A DNA stretch of 64,000 bases from Chryseobacterium indologenes (lineage in GTDB: Bacteria; Bacteroidota; Bacteroidia; Flavobacteriales; Weeksellaceae), in the NCBI GenBank assembly GCA_016025055.1, contig CP065590.1, forward strand, positions 248,001-312,000. Reading direction: 5' to 3'. The position numbers were made by a program, and so were the translations under genes. Position 1 is the stretch's first letter. Each line of letters begins with the position of its first letter. Shown here piece by piece: positions 35,865 to 45,714 of the stretch. Below the pieces are notes generated by a model. It was not told the origin of the DNA. It ran no database searches and saw only the letters and a program-made list of their open reading frames with translations.

Positions 35865-36983
35865 TTATGAATTTTTATGGATATATCTTGACAGTTTTAT
35901 TCCAAGGTCGGTCCAGACAATTTTAGGATTTCCGTTTCGGGTCAAATGTAAATCTGCAGTACTTATTTCTTCCAGAATACTTTGAATATTGGCCCCACTG
36001 ATGAATTTTGAAAATCCTGCCCAGTTGAATCCGTTGGCATCTATTTTTTTATACACCAGGTTTTCTGATTGATAATTCTGCAGAAGTGCCAGTCTGAAAA
36101 TCTCGGAACAATAATTGAGAAAGTTTTTCTGCTTTTCTCTGTTCCAGCCGGCAATCTCTCTTGCCCAGAAAATAATACTTTTCAGATATTCGGGTTTCTT
36201 TTTTACCATAAAGGCATCACGTACCCATTGTACAAAGAGCTTTTCAAATTCATTACTTTTATCTCCTGAATTCAGAAGTTTTATGGCATCATTCAGGTTT
36301 CCCTGAGCTTCGTGAATAATTTCTCTTATTTTCTCTGCAGAAACGGAGAAGTTTTTGGTAAGGTATTTTTCAAGATCTTCATCGCCAAGTCTTGGGACCT
36401 CTACAATCTGTGTCCTGGAGAGAATGGTTGGCAGTATATCATTGGTACTTTCTGCAGTAAGAAGAATAACAGTCTTTGCGGGAGGTTCTTCCAGGAATTT
36501 TAAAAACTTATTGGAAGCTGCCACGTTCATTTTATCGGCTCTCCATACGATCAGGATCTTGGTTCCTCCTTCATAGCTTTTTAAGGCAAATTTCTGGTTT
36601 TGGTCATCAATTTCATCTGCAGAAATAAAGAGCTGTTTATTTTCGGATTCTAAAAAAGCAGTCCAGTCATCATAACTGGCATAAGGAGAATCGAGAATCA
36701 TCTCTCTGAAATCATCAAATTTATTTTTACTCAGAGAGTTTCTGTTATCAGTAAAAACGGGGAAGCTGAAATGAAGATCCAGGTGGTTAAGATGCTCTAC
36801 TTTGGAAGCGGCATGCTCATTTTCCTGACTTAGTATTTCTTTTGCATAAGCCAGTACCATAGGCAGGGTCCCGTACCCTTCCTTTCCTACAAAAAGCTGG
36901 GCGTGGCTCACCCTGTTTTCGGTAATGCTTTCTCTGAGAAGTTTTTTAAGATGATCTTGTCCGGCGATGTTGTCCCAATTCAT
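35865..36983 (-). CDS. holB: DNA polymerase III subunit delta' (HolB)
   Basis: Clamp-loader subunit, 372 residues. N-terminal AAA+ features: WDNIAGQDHLKKLL start, SRTQIVEVPRL, FLEEPPAKTVILLTAE, and the sensor-1-like DILPTILSRTQ. The P-loop is replaced (GKEGYGTLPMVLAY), which is normal for delta' since it does not hydrolyse ATP. Domain III helices follow. It is monocistronic and convergent with the hypothetical gene at 34696. Length fits the family. Confidence 0.9.
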   Translation of the reverse strand: MNWDNIAGQDHLKKLLRESITENRVSHAQLFVGKEGYGTLPMVLAYAKEILSQENEHAASKVEHLNHLDLHFSFPVFTDNRNSLSKNKFDDFREMILDSPYASYDDWTAFLESENKQLFISADEIDDQNQKFALKSYEGGTKILIVWRADKMNVAASNKFLKFLEEPPAKTVILLTAESTNDILPTILSRTQIVEVPRLGDEDLEKYLTKNFSVSAEKIREIIHEAQGNLNDAIKLLNSGDKSNEFEKLFVQWVRDAFMVKKKPEYLKSIIFWAREIAGWNREKQKNFLNYCSEIFRLALLQNYQSENLVYKKIDANGFNWAGFSKFISGANIQSILEEISTADLHLTRNGNPKIVWTDLGIKLSRYIHKNS

Positions 36984-37412
36984 GTTTCAAAGATAAAAAT
37001 CTTACTTCAATTTATAAAATTAAGTCTGTTAAATATATCTTTCAGTGGCATATTCTTTATCATATAACCAGCGGTAATGCGGAGATCGACAGTAGTATTA
37101 TTTACAGAAGCCGTCATTAATTACCTGGGCGGCGTGGGAATCTTAGGGATCGCAATCCATAAAAAATACAGTTTTTATAACTTTAATACCATTATAACCG
37201 TACTCCAGTTGTATTTTTATATGCTTTGTTACTATATAATGATCGTGTATTCCTCTTTGAACGGCCTTTTTACTCCCTCATAAAATCAGCTGTTTTGCTA
37301 AGGATAATTACGTTTTTCCTTTAAATATAAGGCCTTAACAAACTTTAACCACATATAATTTTTACAATTCATTAATATTTAAGATATTTGCGCATTGTTT
37401 TAAAAATAAAGA
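36984..37412. other. AT-rich spacer, no convincing gene
   Basis: About 430 bases between holB and the outer-membrane protein gene. A 68-codon + frame at 37077-37283 has two hydrophobic stretches but an AT-driven, compositionally biased tail and no family match I know, so I do not call it. Nothing RNA-like was seen. Confidence 0.4.
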
Positions 37413-38726
37413 ATGAAAAGAATCTTTGTAGTATCATTCATATCAGTTGGATATTTTCTAAATGCGCAGAGTCTAAGTAACTCTCCTTATGCAGCATATG
37501 GAATTGGAGATGTAAAATATGATAATACGATCGAAACTGCTTCCATGGGGGGAATATCAACCGCTTTTATTAGTGACTTCACCAGCAGTTTTAATTTTGC
37601 TAACCCGGCAAATAACGCCAACTTTGAACTTACAAGCATCAGACTGGAAGCTACCAACGAAAACAATTATTTCAAATCGAATTATAACGATATGAAATCT
37701 ACAAAGCATTCTACGTATCTATCCAATATCGCTTTGGCATTTCCTTTATCTTCAAAAATGAAAATGGGAATTTCTTATCAGCCTTATAGTTCAAAAGCTT
37801 ACGATATTATAACCAAACAGACTGCCTCTGACAATGGTAATGATGTAACTTATCAGAACAGATTTAACGGTAGTGGTACTTTGAATACAGCCCAGGTTGC
37901 TTTATCTTATAAAATCAACCAGGAATTCTCTGTAGGGGCAAGAGCGAATCTTTATTTTGGAGATTTATATGACCTTAATGAATTCAGTGCTTCGAATTCA
38001 CAGTACATCAATGGATACGAAATGAAAAACAGGGTACGGAATTTTAATTTCACTCTGGGGACAAGCTATCAGAAACTCAATCCGCGTACTGATAAAAAAT
38101 TAACAATCGGAGCTACCGCTACTTTTGGAAATACAAGTAATATGACAACCGAGTATACCAACAGTACATACAGATTTACTGATACAGCTGGAAACAAGGT
38201 TGATCAAAGTATTCTTGAACAAAAGTCTACGAGCTCTAAAAACCTTCTTCCACTTCAGGCCTCATTAGGGGTTGGTTATGGAAGTGAGAACCATTGGTTC
38301 CTTTCAGGACAGATTGATTATAAAAAAGGCGAAGAGATTACGTATTTCGGTCAGACGAAAAAGTTTCAGGATACATACCGAGTTTCTGCTGGAGGATGGT
38401 ATCTTCCGAATTACAATAACTTCAGAAATTATTTCTCAAGAATTATCTACCGTTACGGAGCTTTCTATGAAAGAGGAAATCTTGCCATCAACGAACTTGG
38501 TGAGCTTGATGCCAATGGAAACAGCATCAATAAATTCGGTATTTCTGCCGGTGTAATGCTTCCATTCAAAAACAGCAGTATTACCAGAATGAGCGGTCTT
38601 GAAATTGGAGTAGAACTTGGTAAAAGAGGAACTCTTAAAAACAACCTGATCAATCAGAATTTCATCAACCTGAAAGTCGGCTTTAACTTTGCTGATAAAT
38701 GGTTCAGAAAGGCCCTTTATAACTAG
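37413..38726 (+). CDS. Outer-membrane beta-barrel protein (FadL-like), upstream of lptC
   Basis: A 437-residue protein with a signal peptide (ending LNAQS, about residue 19) and a barrel-like sequence that begins SLSNSPYAAYGIGDVKYDNTIETASMGG, a start shared with Bacteroidota outer-membrane transport-like proteins near coaX/lptC. Many amphipathic strands end in aromatic residues; the C-terminus is KALYN. In related genomes as I recall, this gene precedes lptC, and here lptC begins 1 base after the stop, supporting a role at the outer membrane, maybe lipid related. Substrate unknown. Confidence 0.8.
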   Translation: MKRIFVVSFISVGYFLNAQSLSNSPYAAYGIGDVKYDNTIETASMGGISTAFISDFTSSFNFANPANNANFELTSIRLEATNENNYFKSNYNDMKSTKHSTYLSNIALAFPLSSKMKMGISYQPYSSKAYDIITKQTASDNGNDVTYQNRFNGSGTLNTAQVALSYKINQEFSVGARANLYFGDLYDLNEFSASNSQYINGYEMKNRVRNFNFTLGTSYQKLNPRTDKKLTIGATATFGNTSNMTTEYTNSTYRFTDTAGNKVDQSILEQKSTSSKNLLPLQASLGVGYGSENHWFLSGQIDYKKGEEITYFGQTKKFQDTYRVSAGGWYLPNYNNFRNYFSRIIYRYGAFYERGNLAINELGELDANGNSINKFGISAGVMLPFKNSSITRMSGLEIGVELGKRGTLKNNLINQNFINLKVGFNFADKWFRKALYN

Positions 38727-38727
38727 A

Positions 38728-39318
38728 ATGAAGCTTTCAAAAAAAATATCATATAAAAATATAGCATGCCTTTTTAGTTGTGCTATATTTTTTATACTGA
38801 CTTCGTGTGAAGAGGATCTTACCAAGCGAAAAGGCAGCGAAAGTAAAAACTTCCCTTCCCAGGTCATTAATAATGCTAATATTATACAGCGTGATTCCGG
38901 CTTTGTCACCATGAAAGCCAAAGCCCCCATTATCGAAAAATATGAACTTATAGACAGCATCTACACTGTAGCCAGAAAGGGAATTAGTATTGAGTTTTTT
39001 GATAAGAAAAAACCTAAAACACCGGGAACCATCAAAGCCAAATATGCTAAGTTCTATGACTATAAAAAGTTCTACGAAGCAAAAGGAGATGTAAGAATCA
39101 CCACCAATGAAGGGCAAAAGTTTGCCATGCAAAGTATTTACTGGGATCAGAGAAAAAAAAGAATCTATACCAAGGATACAGTCTATGTCACCATGGAAGA
39201 CGGCTCCACACTGGTAGGCGCCAATGGAATGACTGCCAAAGACGACTTTTCTGAATATACTTTTTATAATAACTCCGGAGATTTTAATTCTAAAAGAATT
39301 TCTGAAAATAAAAAATAA
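38728..39318 (+). CDS. lptC: LPS export periplasmic protein LptC
   Basis: Lipid A/LPS export component that carries LPS from LptBFG to LptA. 196 residues: an N-terminal membrane anchor that is also a lipobox-like segment (about 10-27, CLFSCAIFFILTSCEED), followed by the beta-jellyroll (VTMKAKAPIIEKYE, PGTIKAKYAKFYDYKKFYEAKGDVRITTNEGQKFAM, WDQRKKRIYTKDTVYVTMEDG), typical of flavobacterial LptC. The start at 38728 is immediately after the barrel gene stop; the longer frame from 38689 overlaps that gene and is rejected. Confidence 0.87.
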   Translation: MKLSKKISYKNIACLFSCAIFFILTSCEEDLTKRKGSESKNFPSQVINNANIIQRDSGFVTMKAKAPIIEKYELIDSIYTVARKGISIEFFDKKKPKTPGTIKAKYAKFYDYKKFYEAKGDVRITTNEGQKFAMQSIYWDQRKKRIYTKDTVYVTMEDGSTLVGANGMTAKDDFSEYTFYNNSGDFNSKRISENKK

Positions 39319-39330
39319 CTTCTGCTTATC

Positions 39331-40376
39331 ATGAAAACTCTTGCTATTGGACTGATGTCAGGAACAAGCCTGGACGGATTAGACATCTGTCTTGCAGAGT
39401 TTGAACAACAAAAAAGAATGGACCTTTACAATCCTCAAGACTGAAACAATTCCCTATTCATCCGTTTGGGAAAATAAGCTTAAAAAATGCTATTCATTTA
39501 CCTGCAGAACAACTTCTGGAACTCCATTCAGACTACGGTTTTTATCTTGGGCAACAGGTTAAAGATTTTCTCAGAAAGCATGAGCTCAAAAAGGTAGACT
39601 TAATTGCTTCACACGGCCATACGATTTACCATCAGCCTCAAAGAAAATTTACCCTTCAGATAGGTGACGGAAGAGCTATAAAACTGGAGACCGGATTACC
39701 CGTAATTTACGACTTCAGAAGCCAGGATGTCCTGATGGGAGGAAATGGAGCTCCTCTGGTTCCCATAGGGGATCATCACCTCTTTTCTCAATATAATGCA
39801 TGTCTTAATCTTGGTGGGTTTTCTAATATTTCGCTGCAATCTGCCGGTAAAAGAATTGCTTTTGACATTTCACCTGTTAATATCGTTCTAAATTCGCTGG
39901 CCCAACAATTAGGTGAAAATTTTGATCATAATGGAGATATGGCCAGAAGGGGCAAAATAAATCATATCTTGCTGGAGCAGCTTAATCTACTGGATTTCTA
40001 TCAGCAACCTCATCCAAAATCTTTAGGAATAGAATGGTGTAACCGTTATGTATTTCCATTGCTTACCAATACGGATCCACTAGATTCGTTGGCAACATTT
40101 ACAGAACATATCGCAGACCAGATTTCTTATGTCATTAATAAGAATATGATTGGAAATATTCTCTTTACCGGAGGAGGTGCTTACAATACTTTTCTCATTG
40201 AAAAAATAAAGTCAAAAACAACATCTGAAATCATCATTCCGGACAAGGAAATTATTGAGTACAAAGAAGCACTGATCTTCGCTTTTATGGGAGTTCTGAA
40301 AATGCATAACGAAATTAATGTTCTTTCTTCTGCTACGGGAAGCATTTCGGATCATTGTTCCGGTCTAATGGCATAA
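39331..40376 (+). CDS. anmK: Anhydro-N-acetylmuramic acid kinase AnmK, frameshifted twice
   Basis: Recycles murein by phosphorylating and opening anhydro-MurNAc. Starts MKTLAIGLMSGTSLDGLD, the family ATP-binding signature, then is interrupted at A6 (39410-39415) and A6 (39482-39487). Removing one A at each (adding two at the first would also work) joins the pieces through EWTFTILKTETIPYSS and NAIHLPAEQLLELHSDYG to the long downstream part (SHGHTIYHQPQRKFTLQIGDG, FDISPVNIVLNSLA, ILFTGGGAYNTFLI). The result is about 347 residues, normal for AnmK. Ordinary housekeeping gene; the defects look like base-calling errors. Confidence 0.9.
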
Positions 40377-40874
40377 ATACCCTATATCTCCTACTCTTTT
40401 CACTTATAAAATCCTATCCTGTACTGTTATTTGAGGGTGAGGTCTTCTTTTCTGAGGTATTCCCATTTTAGATCAGGCCTATCTCCTGCTTTTTCAACCT
40501 TTTAAAATTCACGCAACCTTATACATAATACGACACTGTTTGTCGCATTGCATCAATATATTTGTAACAGAGATTAAGAAAAATTATACGATTCACAATC
40601 CTTGGAAGTATAAAAATGGTATCTTATGCCATTCAAAAATTGATACAAAACATGAAAAAAATCTACTTGGGATCTATTTCCCAATATCGTTTCAACAGAT
40701 ATAGAAGTAAATTCAAAACTTTTATAGTTGTTTAGTTATTAATAACTTACAATTTGCAGATTCATGAATTTTGCTTGATAAATTCATGAATCTATAAATC
40801 ATTCATTTGTATCATGATCCATCTTATCTCATCTTTACCCAACAAAAAATTATTAATCTCAAAAAACAATATTT
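40377..40874. other. Regulatory spacer upstream of the Rhs locus
   Basis: About 500 bases with no intact gene. It holds CGACA-N5-TGTCG (40531-40547), a -7-like TATATTTG at 40557-40564, and a vestigial start MKKIYLGSIS at 40651 resembling the N-terminus of the next gene (MKKLYLGASV). The twin palindromes at 40758-40793 are listed on their own. Confidence 0.4.
40758..40793. promoter_or_regulatory. Twin ATTCATGAAT palindromes / 14-base inverted repeat
   Basis: AGATTCATGAATTT (40758-40771) and AAATTCATGAATCT (40780-40793) form a perfect 14-base inverted repeat with loop TGCTTGAT. Each arm contains its own perfect 10-base palindrome ATTCATGAAT, the two centres being 22 bases (two helical turns) apart. 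It lies 82 bases before the first gene of the Rhs locus. It fits a cooperative operator, or a hairpin in the leader. Confidence 0.55.
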
Positions 40875-42499
40875 ATGAAGAAACTTTATCTCGGCGCATC
40901 TGTAGTATGCGCATTCTTACGGGTGTCTGCCCAGGAAGTTCTCTGGCAGAAAGACATCAAATCTTCCACTCAGGATTTTCTAAGCCAGGTCACTACGACA
41001 ATTGACCAGCAATATCTTATCACAGGCAGTTCTATCCGGTCAGCAAGCACGAAGCTAGAGGCTGGAAAACAACAGAATAACGGTTACGATTTCCATGCAG
41101 TCAAACTCAACCAACAGGGAGAGCAGGCTTGGGAAAAGTATTTCTCAGGATCAAATCATGATTATCTATCCTCTACAGTAACCACTCAGGATGGTGGATT
41201 TCTGTTGGCCGGAACTTCTTATTCCGGGAAAGGATTGGACAAAAAGACGATTCTAAGGGTGGCTCGGATATCTGGCTGATCCGAATCAATGAGTTTGGAG
41301 ATGAATTATGGCAGAAAACGCTTGGAACCTCGGCGGATGAAGAAGCCAGGGCAGTTATTCAGACTACCGATTTAGGATTTTTTGTAGCCGGAAATGTACA
41401 AAATTCATCAAAAGGATATGGCTCCAAAGATGTCCTGATCATCCGATTGGACAAAGACGGAAAAGAATTGTTACAATTGATTGTAGGGGGCAAAGGTCTG
41501 GATGAAGTTGAGAAGATGATTCCGACCAGGGATGGAGGAGCGTTACTGGGAATATATTCGAGGAGTTCTGAGGTTCGTGATACAAGGTCTACCACTTCAG
41601 ACCTGAATAATAAAACCCCAAATTCCGAATCCCGTTACTCAAAATCCAGCAGCAATTTCGGTGAAGGTGATTACTGGATTGTAAAGCTCGACAAAAATGG
41701 AAAAGTAGAATGGGAAAAGGATTTCGGCGGCAAAGGAGATGACCATATCAGAACGCTGGCTCTTACTGCTACAGGTTTTGTTATCGGTGGAGAATCAAGA
41801 TCCGAAAGGTCAGGAAACAAATCTGTAGGAATTGAAGAAGGCACAGATCTATGGTTGATTGCTGTAAACGAAAGAGGTGATGAAGAGTGGCAAAGATCCT
41901 ACAATTTCAAAAACCGGGATATCCTGATGGGAATGAATGTGATGTTGAAGAGCCAAGAATCAAGATCCAAGAATCAAGATGTTACCACAGGAATTTTACT
42001 TGGTGGTTATACCCAGGCGGAAGGAAGAGTTCAAAAGGACGATGAAACCTTCTGGATGCTCTATCTGGATGGCAACGGCAATGAACAGTGGAGAAAACAT
42101 GTAAGCGGAGAATCGAGACAAAAAGAAGAGCGACTTTCGGACTTGAAACTGAATAGAGACGGCTCTATCATTCTTGCCGGAACCAGTGCCACAGAATTAG
42201 GAAAGGAAAACTGGAAGATCGTAAAACTGGGAGATAAACAGATAGACCAGCTGATTCCAAAATATGATATTAAAATCTATCCGAATCCTGTTTCAGACTA
42301 TGCATACGTAGAAATCGGCTTTGATTTCAAAGAAACGGAGATAGTGTTGTACGATATGAGCGGAAGACAGCTTCAGAGTTTGAGAACAAAGAATAAAGTG
42401 ACTAAGATCAACACGCAGGCTTTAGTTCAGGGAGCGTATCTGGTGACCATAAAAACGGATAACAATAAAACGGCGAATGCTAAATTGATTAAAAAATAA
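40875..42499 (+). CDS. T9SS-sorted propeller-like protein of the Rhs locus, frameshifted
   Basis: Secreted through the type IX system: signal peptide (ending SAQE, about 20) and a C-terminal T9SS type A sorting domain (KIYPNPVSDYAYVEI... to the final LIKK). The middle has about seven repeats of a 40-60 residue unit built around D-x-W-x-V-K-L-D-x-x-G-x-x-x-W-x-K (for example DYWIVKLDKNGKVEWEKDFG and DLWLIAVNERGDEEWQRSY), as in a bladed propeller. The frame breaks in A5 at 41241-41245; a sixth A gives 541 residues and restores the repeat DDSKGGSDIWLIRINEFG. It precedes the Rhs genes by 6 bases and probably is cotranscribed with them; it may display or escort the Rhs complex, an inference. Confidence 0.82.
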
Positions 42500-42505
42500 A
42501 CACTT

Positions 42506-45500
42506 ATGAGAAAAAACATAACATTGGCAGGAATTGCTATTTCTGCTTTGATGTACAGCCAGAATGCTCCTCAGGATTATACCACCAATACCAATAATGC
42601 GGGAAAACATATTCCCAAAATATCACCTACCAGTCCTGAATCATTTAAATTTAGTCAGTATGGAAATGTTCCTATAGGAATGTTTACGGGAGCTCCTAAT
42701 ATCAATATTCCCATTACAGAACTTTCAGTTGATGGTACGAGCATTCCCATCTTTTTAAACTATTCTTCTAATGGAATCAATATTGATGAAATGAATGGTT
42801 CTGTAGGGCTCGGATGGACTTTTATTTCAGGAGGGGTGATCACCAGAACCATCAGGGATAGAGCTGATGAAGACAGTAGTTTTGGAAGCGGAGATGTTCC
42901 GCTAATTGACAACTCTCCACAGTTGACTGAATACTTGAAACTCTGTGAAAATGATGATTTTGATTCCGAACCGGATCTGTACACCGCCAATTTTGGGGGA
43001 TATAACGTAAAATTTTTGATAAGTAAAACAGATAAGATCGTTATGATCGATCAGAAAGACTACCAAATTCTAAGAAATGATAATGGAAATTTATTCTCCA
43101 TTATACTGGATAATGGGGTAAGATATAATTTCAATGCCACAGAAAACATACAAAACCGAACCCTTAATACAGGAAGCCATCAGCCGCCACAACAATATAT
43201 ACAATCCTGGTATTTGACCTCTATTGTCACCACCAGTGGACAGATCCTGACCTTGGAGTATCAGGATGTAAATTATACGACCATTCTTTCGCAATCTCAA
43301 ACGATGGCCTATACTAAAACAGTGCAGCAGAAGTATAGCGAGTTACAATATGACGATCTAAATGATTTATATTATTGTACTCTTAAGCCATATACAATAC
43401 CACCTGATCTAGGCCTCATTGCAGATTTAGAACAGTATGCAGCGGGTAAGCAGCTCAAAAAAATATATGATTCGAATAATAACTCCATTGTTTTTTCCTA
43501 TTCAGCCCAAAATGGAGATTATTCAAAATTGACTAATATCAAAAAGTATCATCAAAATATTGCTGTAGATGATTATAGTTTTAATTATACCACAACAGGT
43601 GCTTCAAGGCTTTTCTTAAATGAAATACGGGATAATAAAACCAATTCATCCCATAAATTCACCTATTATAGCCCTGAGATTTTACCTTCCCGATTGAGCT
43701 TTTCCAGGGATATGTGGGGATATTATAATGGGGCAATCAATACTAATCTTGTCCCGCAGTTATTTGTAAGTACTGATCCCATAGCTCCTCAATATAATGG
43801 AGCTAATCAGGGTGTAAGTCAAACTAAAGGTTATTATGGTTTATTAAAAATGATCACCTATCCAACGGGAGGCAATACTTTGTTTAATTATGAAAGCCAT
43901 AAAAGGAAGGAATATGTTTTGATTCCGGCAGTAAAAACCAATGTTCAAATCAATACATTTACTCCTCAAAATGACTTTTCTACTTCTAAAGAAGTTATTA
44001 TAACTCCTAATAAGACAGGGCCTGTTGAGATTAATCTTTCTAATTATCTATATCCTTATGGAAATTGTCAGGGTAGTTCAGATTTAGAAACTGAAAAGCA
44101 AGAAGCTCATCTGGAAGTACGAGACCAGACGGGTAATCTTATAGCGAATTTAGATTCAAGTTTAAACAACAGCAGTCAGATTATTGTAAATGGGGTAAAA
44201 AATCAACCGTTGAAATTCACCCTGACAGCCATGTTTTTTGTTGTAATGCTTACGCACAGATATATTACTATGATCAGGATGATAAGTATGAGCTACAAGA
44301 TGTTCTGAAAGGGGGATACAGGATTTCATCAACCGTAGACACTCCGAGTGATGGTCTCCCAGTTACTAAAAAATATCATTATATCCAGGACAATGGAGAA
44401 TATTCTATTAATGTTACCAGAGACCCCGTATTTATTGAGGACAAATGGACTGCTTCTCTGTGTATGGGTTCTAAGAATGGAATACCTGTATTTTCAAATT
44501 ATACAGCAATCACCTCCTCAAATATAGCAAGATTATTTTCTTTTAATCCTAATATTTTTTATAGTACAGTTCAGGAAGAAATAGAAGGAAAAGGAAAAAC
44601 CATCCACCACTATAGTTCTTATAAGGATAACCCAGGAAGTGCTCTTAGAGGAAACTTCATGGAGTCAGCTCCCTGGACGAATCTTGGCTGGAATAACGGA
44701 AAAGAATTATTAACCGTTTATAAGGACAATGCAGGAACCACCCTTAAAACGGTTGAAACGAAGTATGCGGAAGATCCCACAAGAACCTATTACTTAGGGG
44801 GTATCAGCCGTCGTAAAATTTATGAACCTATTATCCACGACAGCACTTGGTTTGATTTTCAAAATTTAGATGCTGTGTATTATAAAAACATCAGTCGTTT
44901 TACCTATTTAGAATCTCAGAAAACGACAGATTATTTTAATGGCACTCCTGTTGAAACGAAGACGGAATATTTTTATAATAACCCTTCACATTATCAGATA
45001 AAGAAAAAGAAAAAACACCCTGCCCGATGGCAGCATTAATGAGACGGAATACAGCTATGCTCATGAGAAAAACAATCAGCTGATGATTGATAAAAATATG
45101 GTCGGTATTCCGTTGGAGACCAATATTCAACAAACGATGGGCAACACGACCAAAATGCTTTCCCGAGCACAAACTATTTATCCTACATCACTCCCTCAGT
45201 CAGCAAGTGGAAATCTGATACTTCCCTTATCACAATATTCTTTTGACAACCAGAATCCATCTATTTCTTATAAAGAGGTAAGCTATGATAAATATGACGA
45301 AAAAGGGAACATTCTGCAATATACAACTAACGATGGTACCCCTGTAAGTATTGTATGGGGATACAATAAAACAAAACCTATTGCAAAAATTGTTGGGTCT
45401 TCTTATAGCCAGTTGGAAAATCTGATTGCCAATATTGTCGCAAAATCTGATGAAGATTCCGCTGATCCTGCTAAAGAAGCAGAGCTTTTACTGGCTTTTG

Positions 45501-45709
45501 AGAGTTTCAAACCAACAGGAATGGTCACATCATACACCTATGATCCTTTGGTGGGAGTTACTTCCATCACCTCACCTTCCGGCATCCGGGAAATATATGT
45601 ATACGATAATGCCGGCCAGTTAAAAGAAATTAAAACACGGGAAAAAGACAATACAGGTAATTATGTTATTAAAGTTGTCAAGGAATTCAAATATAACTAT
45701 AAGCAGTAA
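42506..45709 (+). CDS. Rhs shell protein, N-terminal part (TcB/SpvB-like), two frameshifts
   Basis: First half of a two-piece Rhs protein. After a signal peptide (about 1-19, SALMYSQ), it has an SpvB-like opening: FSQYGNVPIGMFTGAPNINIPITEL, then IFLNYSSNGINIDEMNGSVG followed by LGWTFISGGVITRTIRD, which parallels the NG..GLGWSL..ITR signature of TcB-type insecticidal toxin proteins. YD-repeat-like strands follow, ending in YTYDPLVGVTSITSPSGIREIYVYD. Breaks: T6 at 44234-44239 (needs seven) and A6 at 45010-45015 (needs five); the two cancel, so 1067 residues remain. The next gene starts 5 bases later. Confidence 0.8.
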
Positions 45710-45714
45710 ACACA

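Noticed and set aside
37077..37283. 68-codon + frame before the outer-membrane protein gene
   Set aside because: AT-biased composition, no known family, weak hydrophobic pattern, no promoter or terminator; likely chance.
40539..40564. Full Bacteroidota promoter for the Rhs locus (TTTG and TATATTTG)
   Set aside because: The spacing is 14 bases, not about 19, so only the -7 half is credible.
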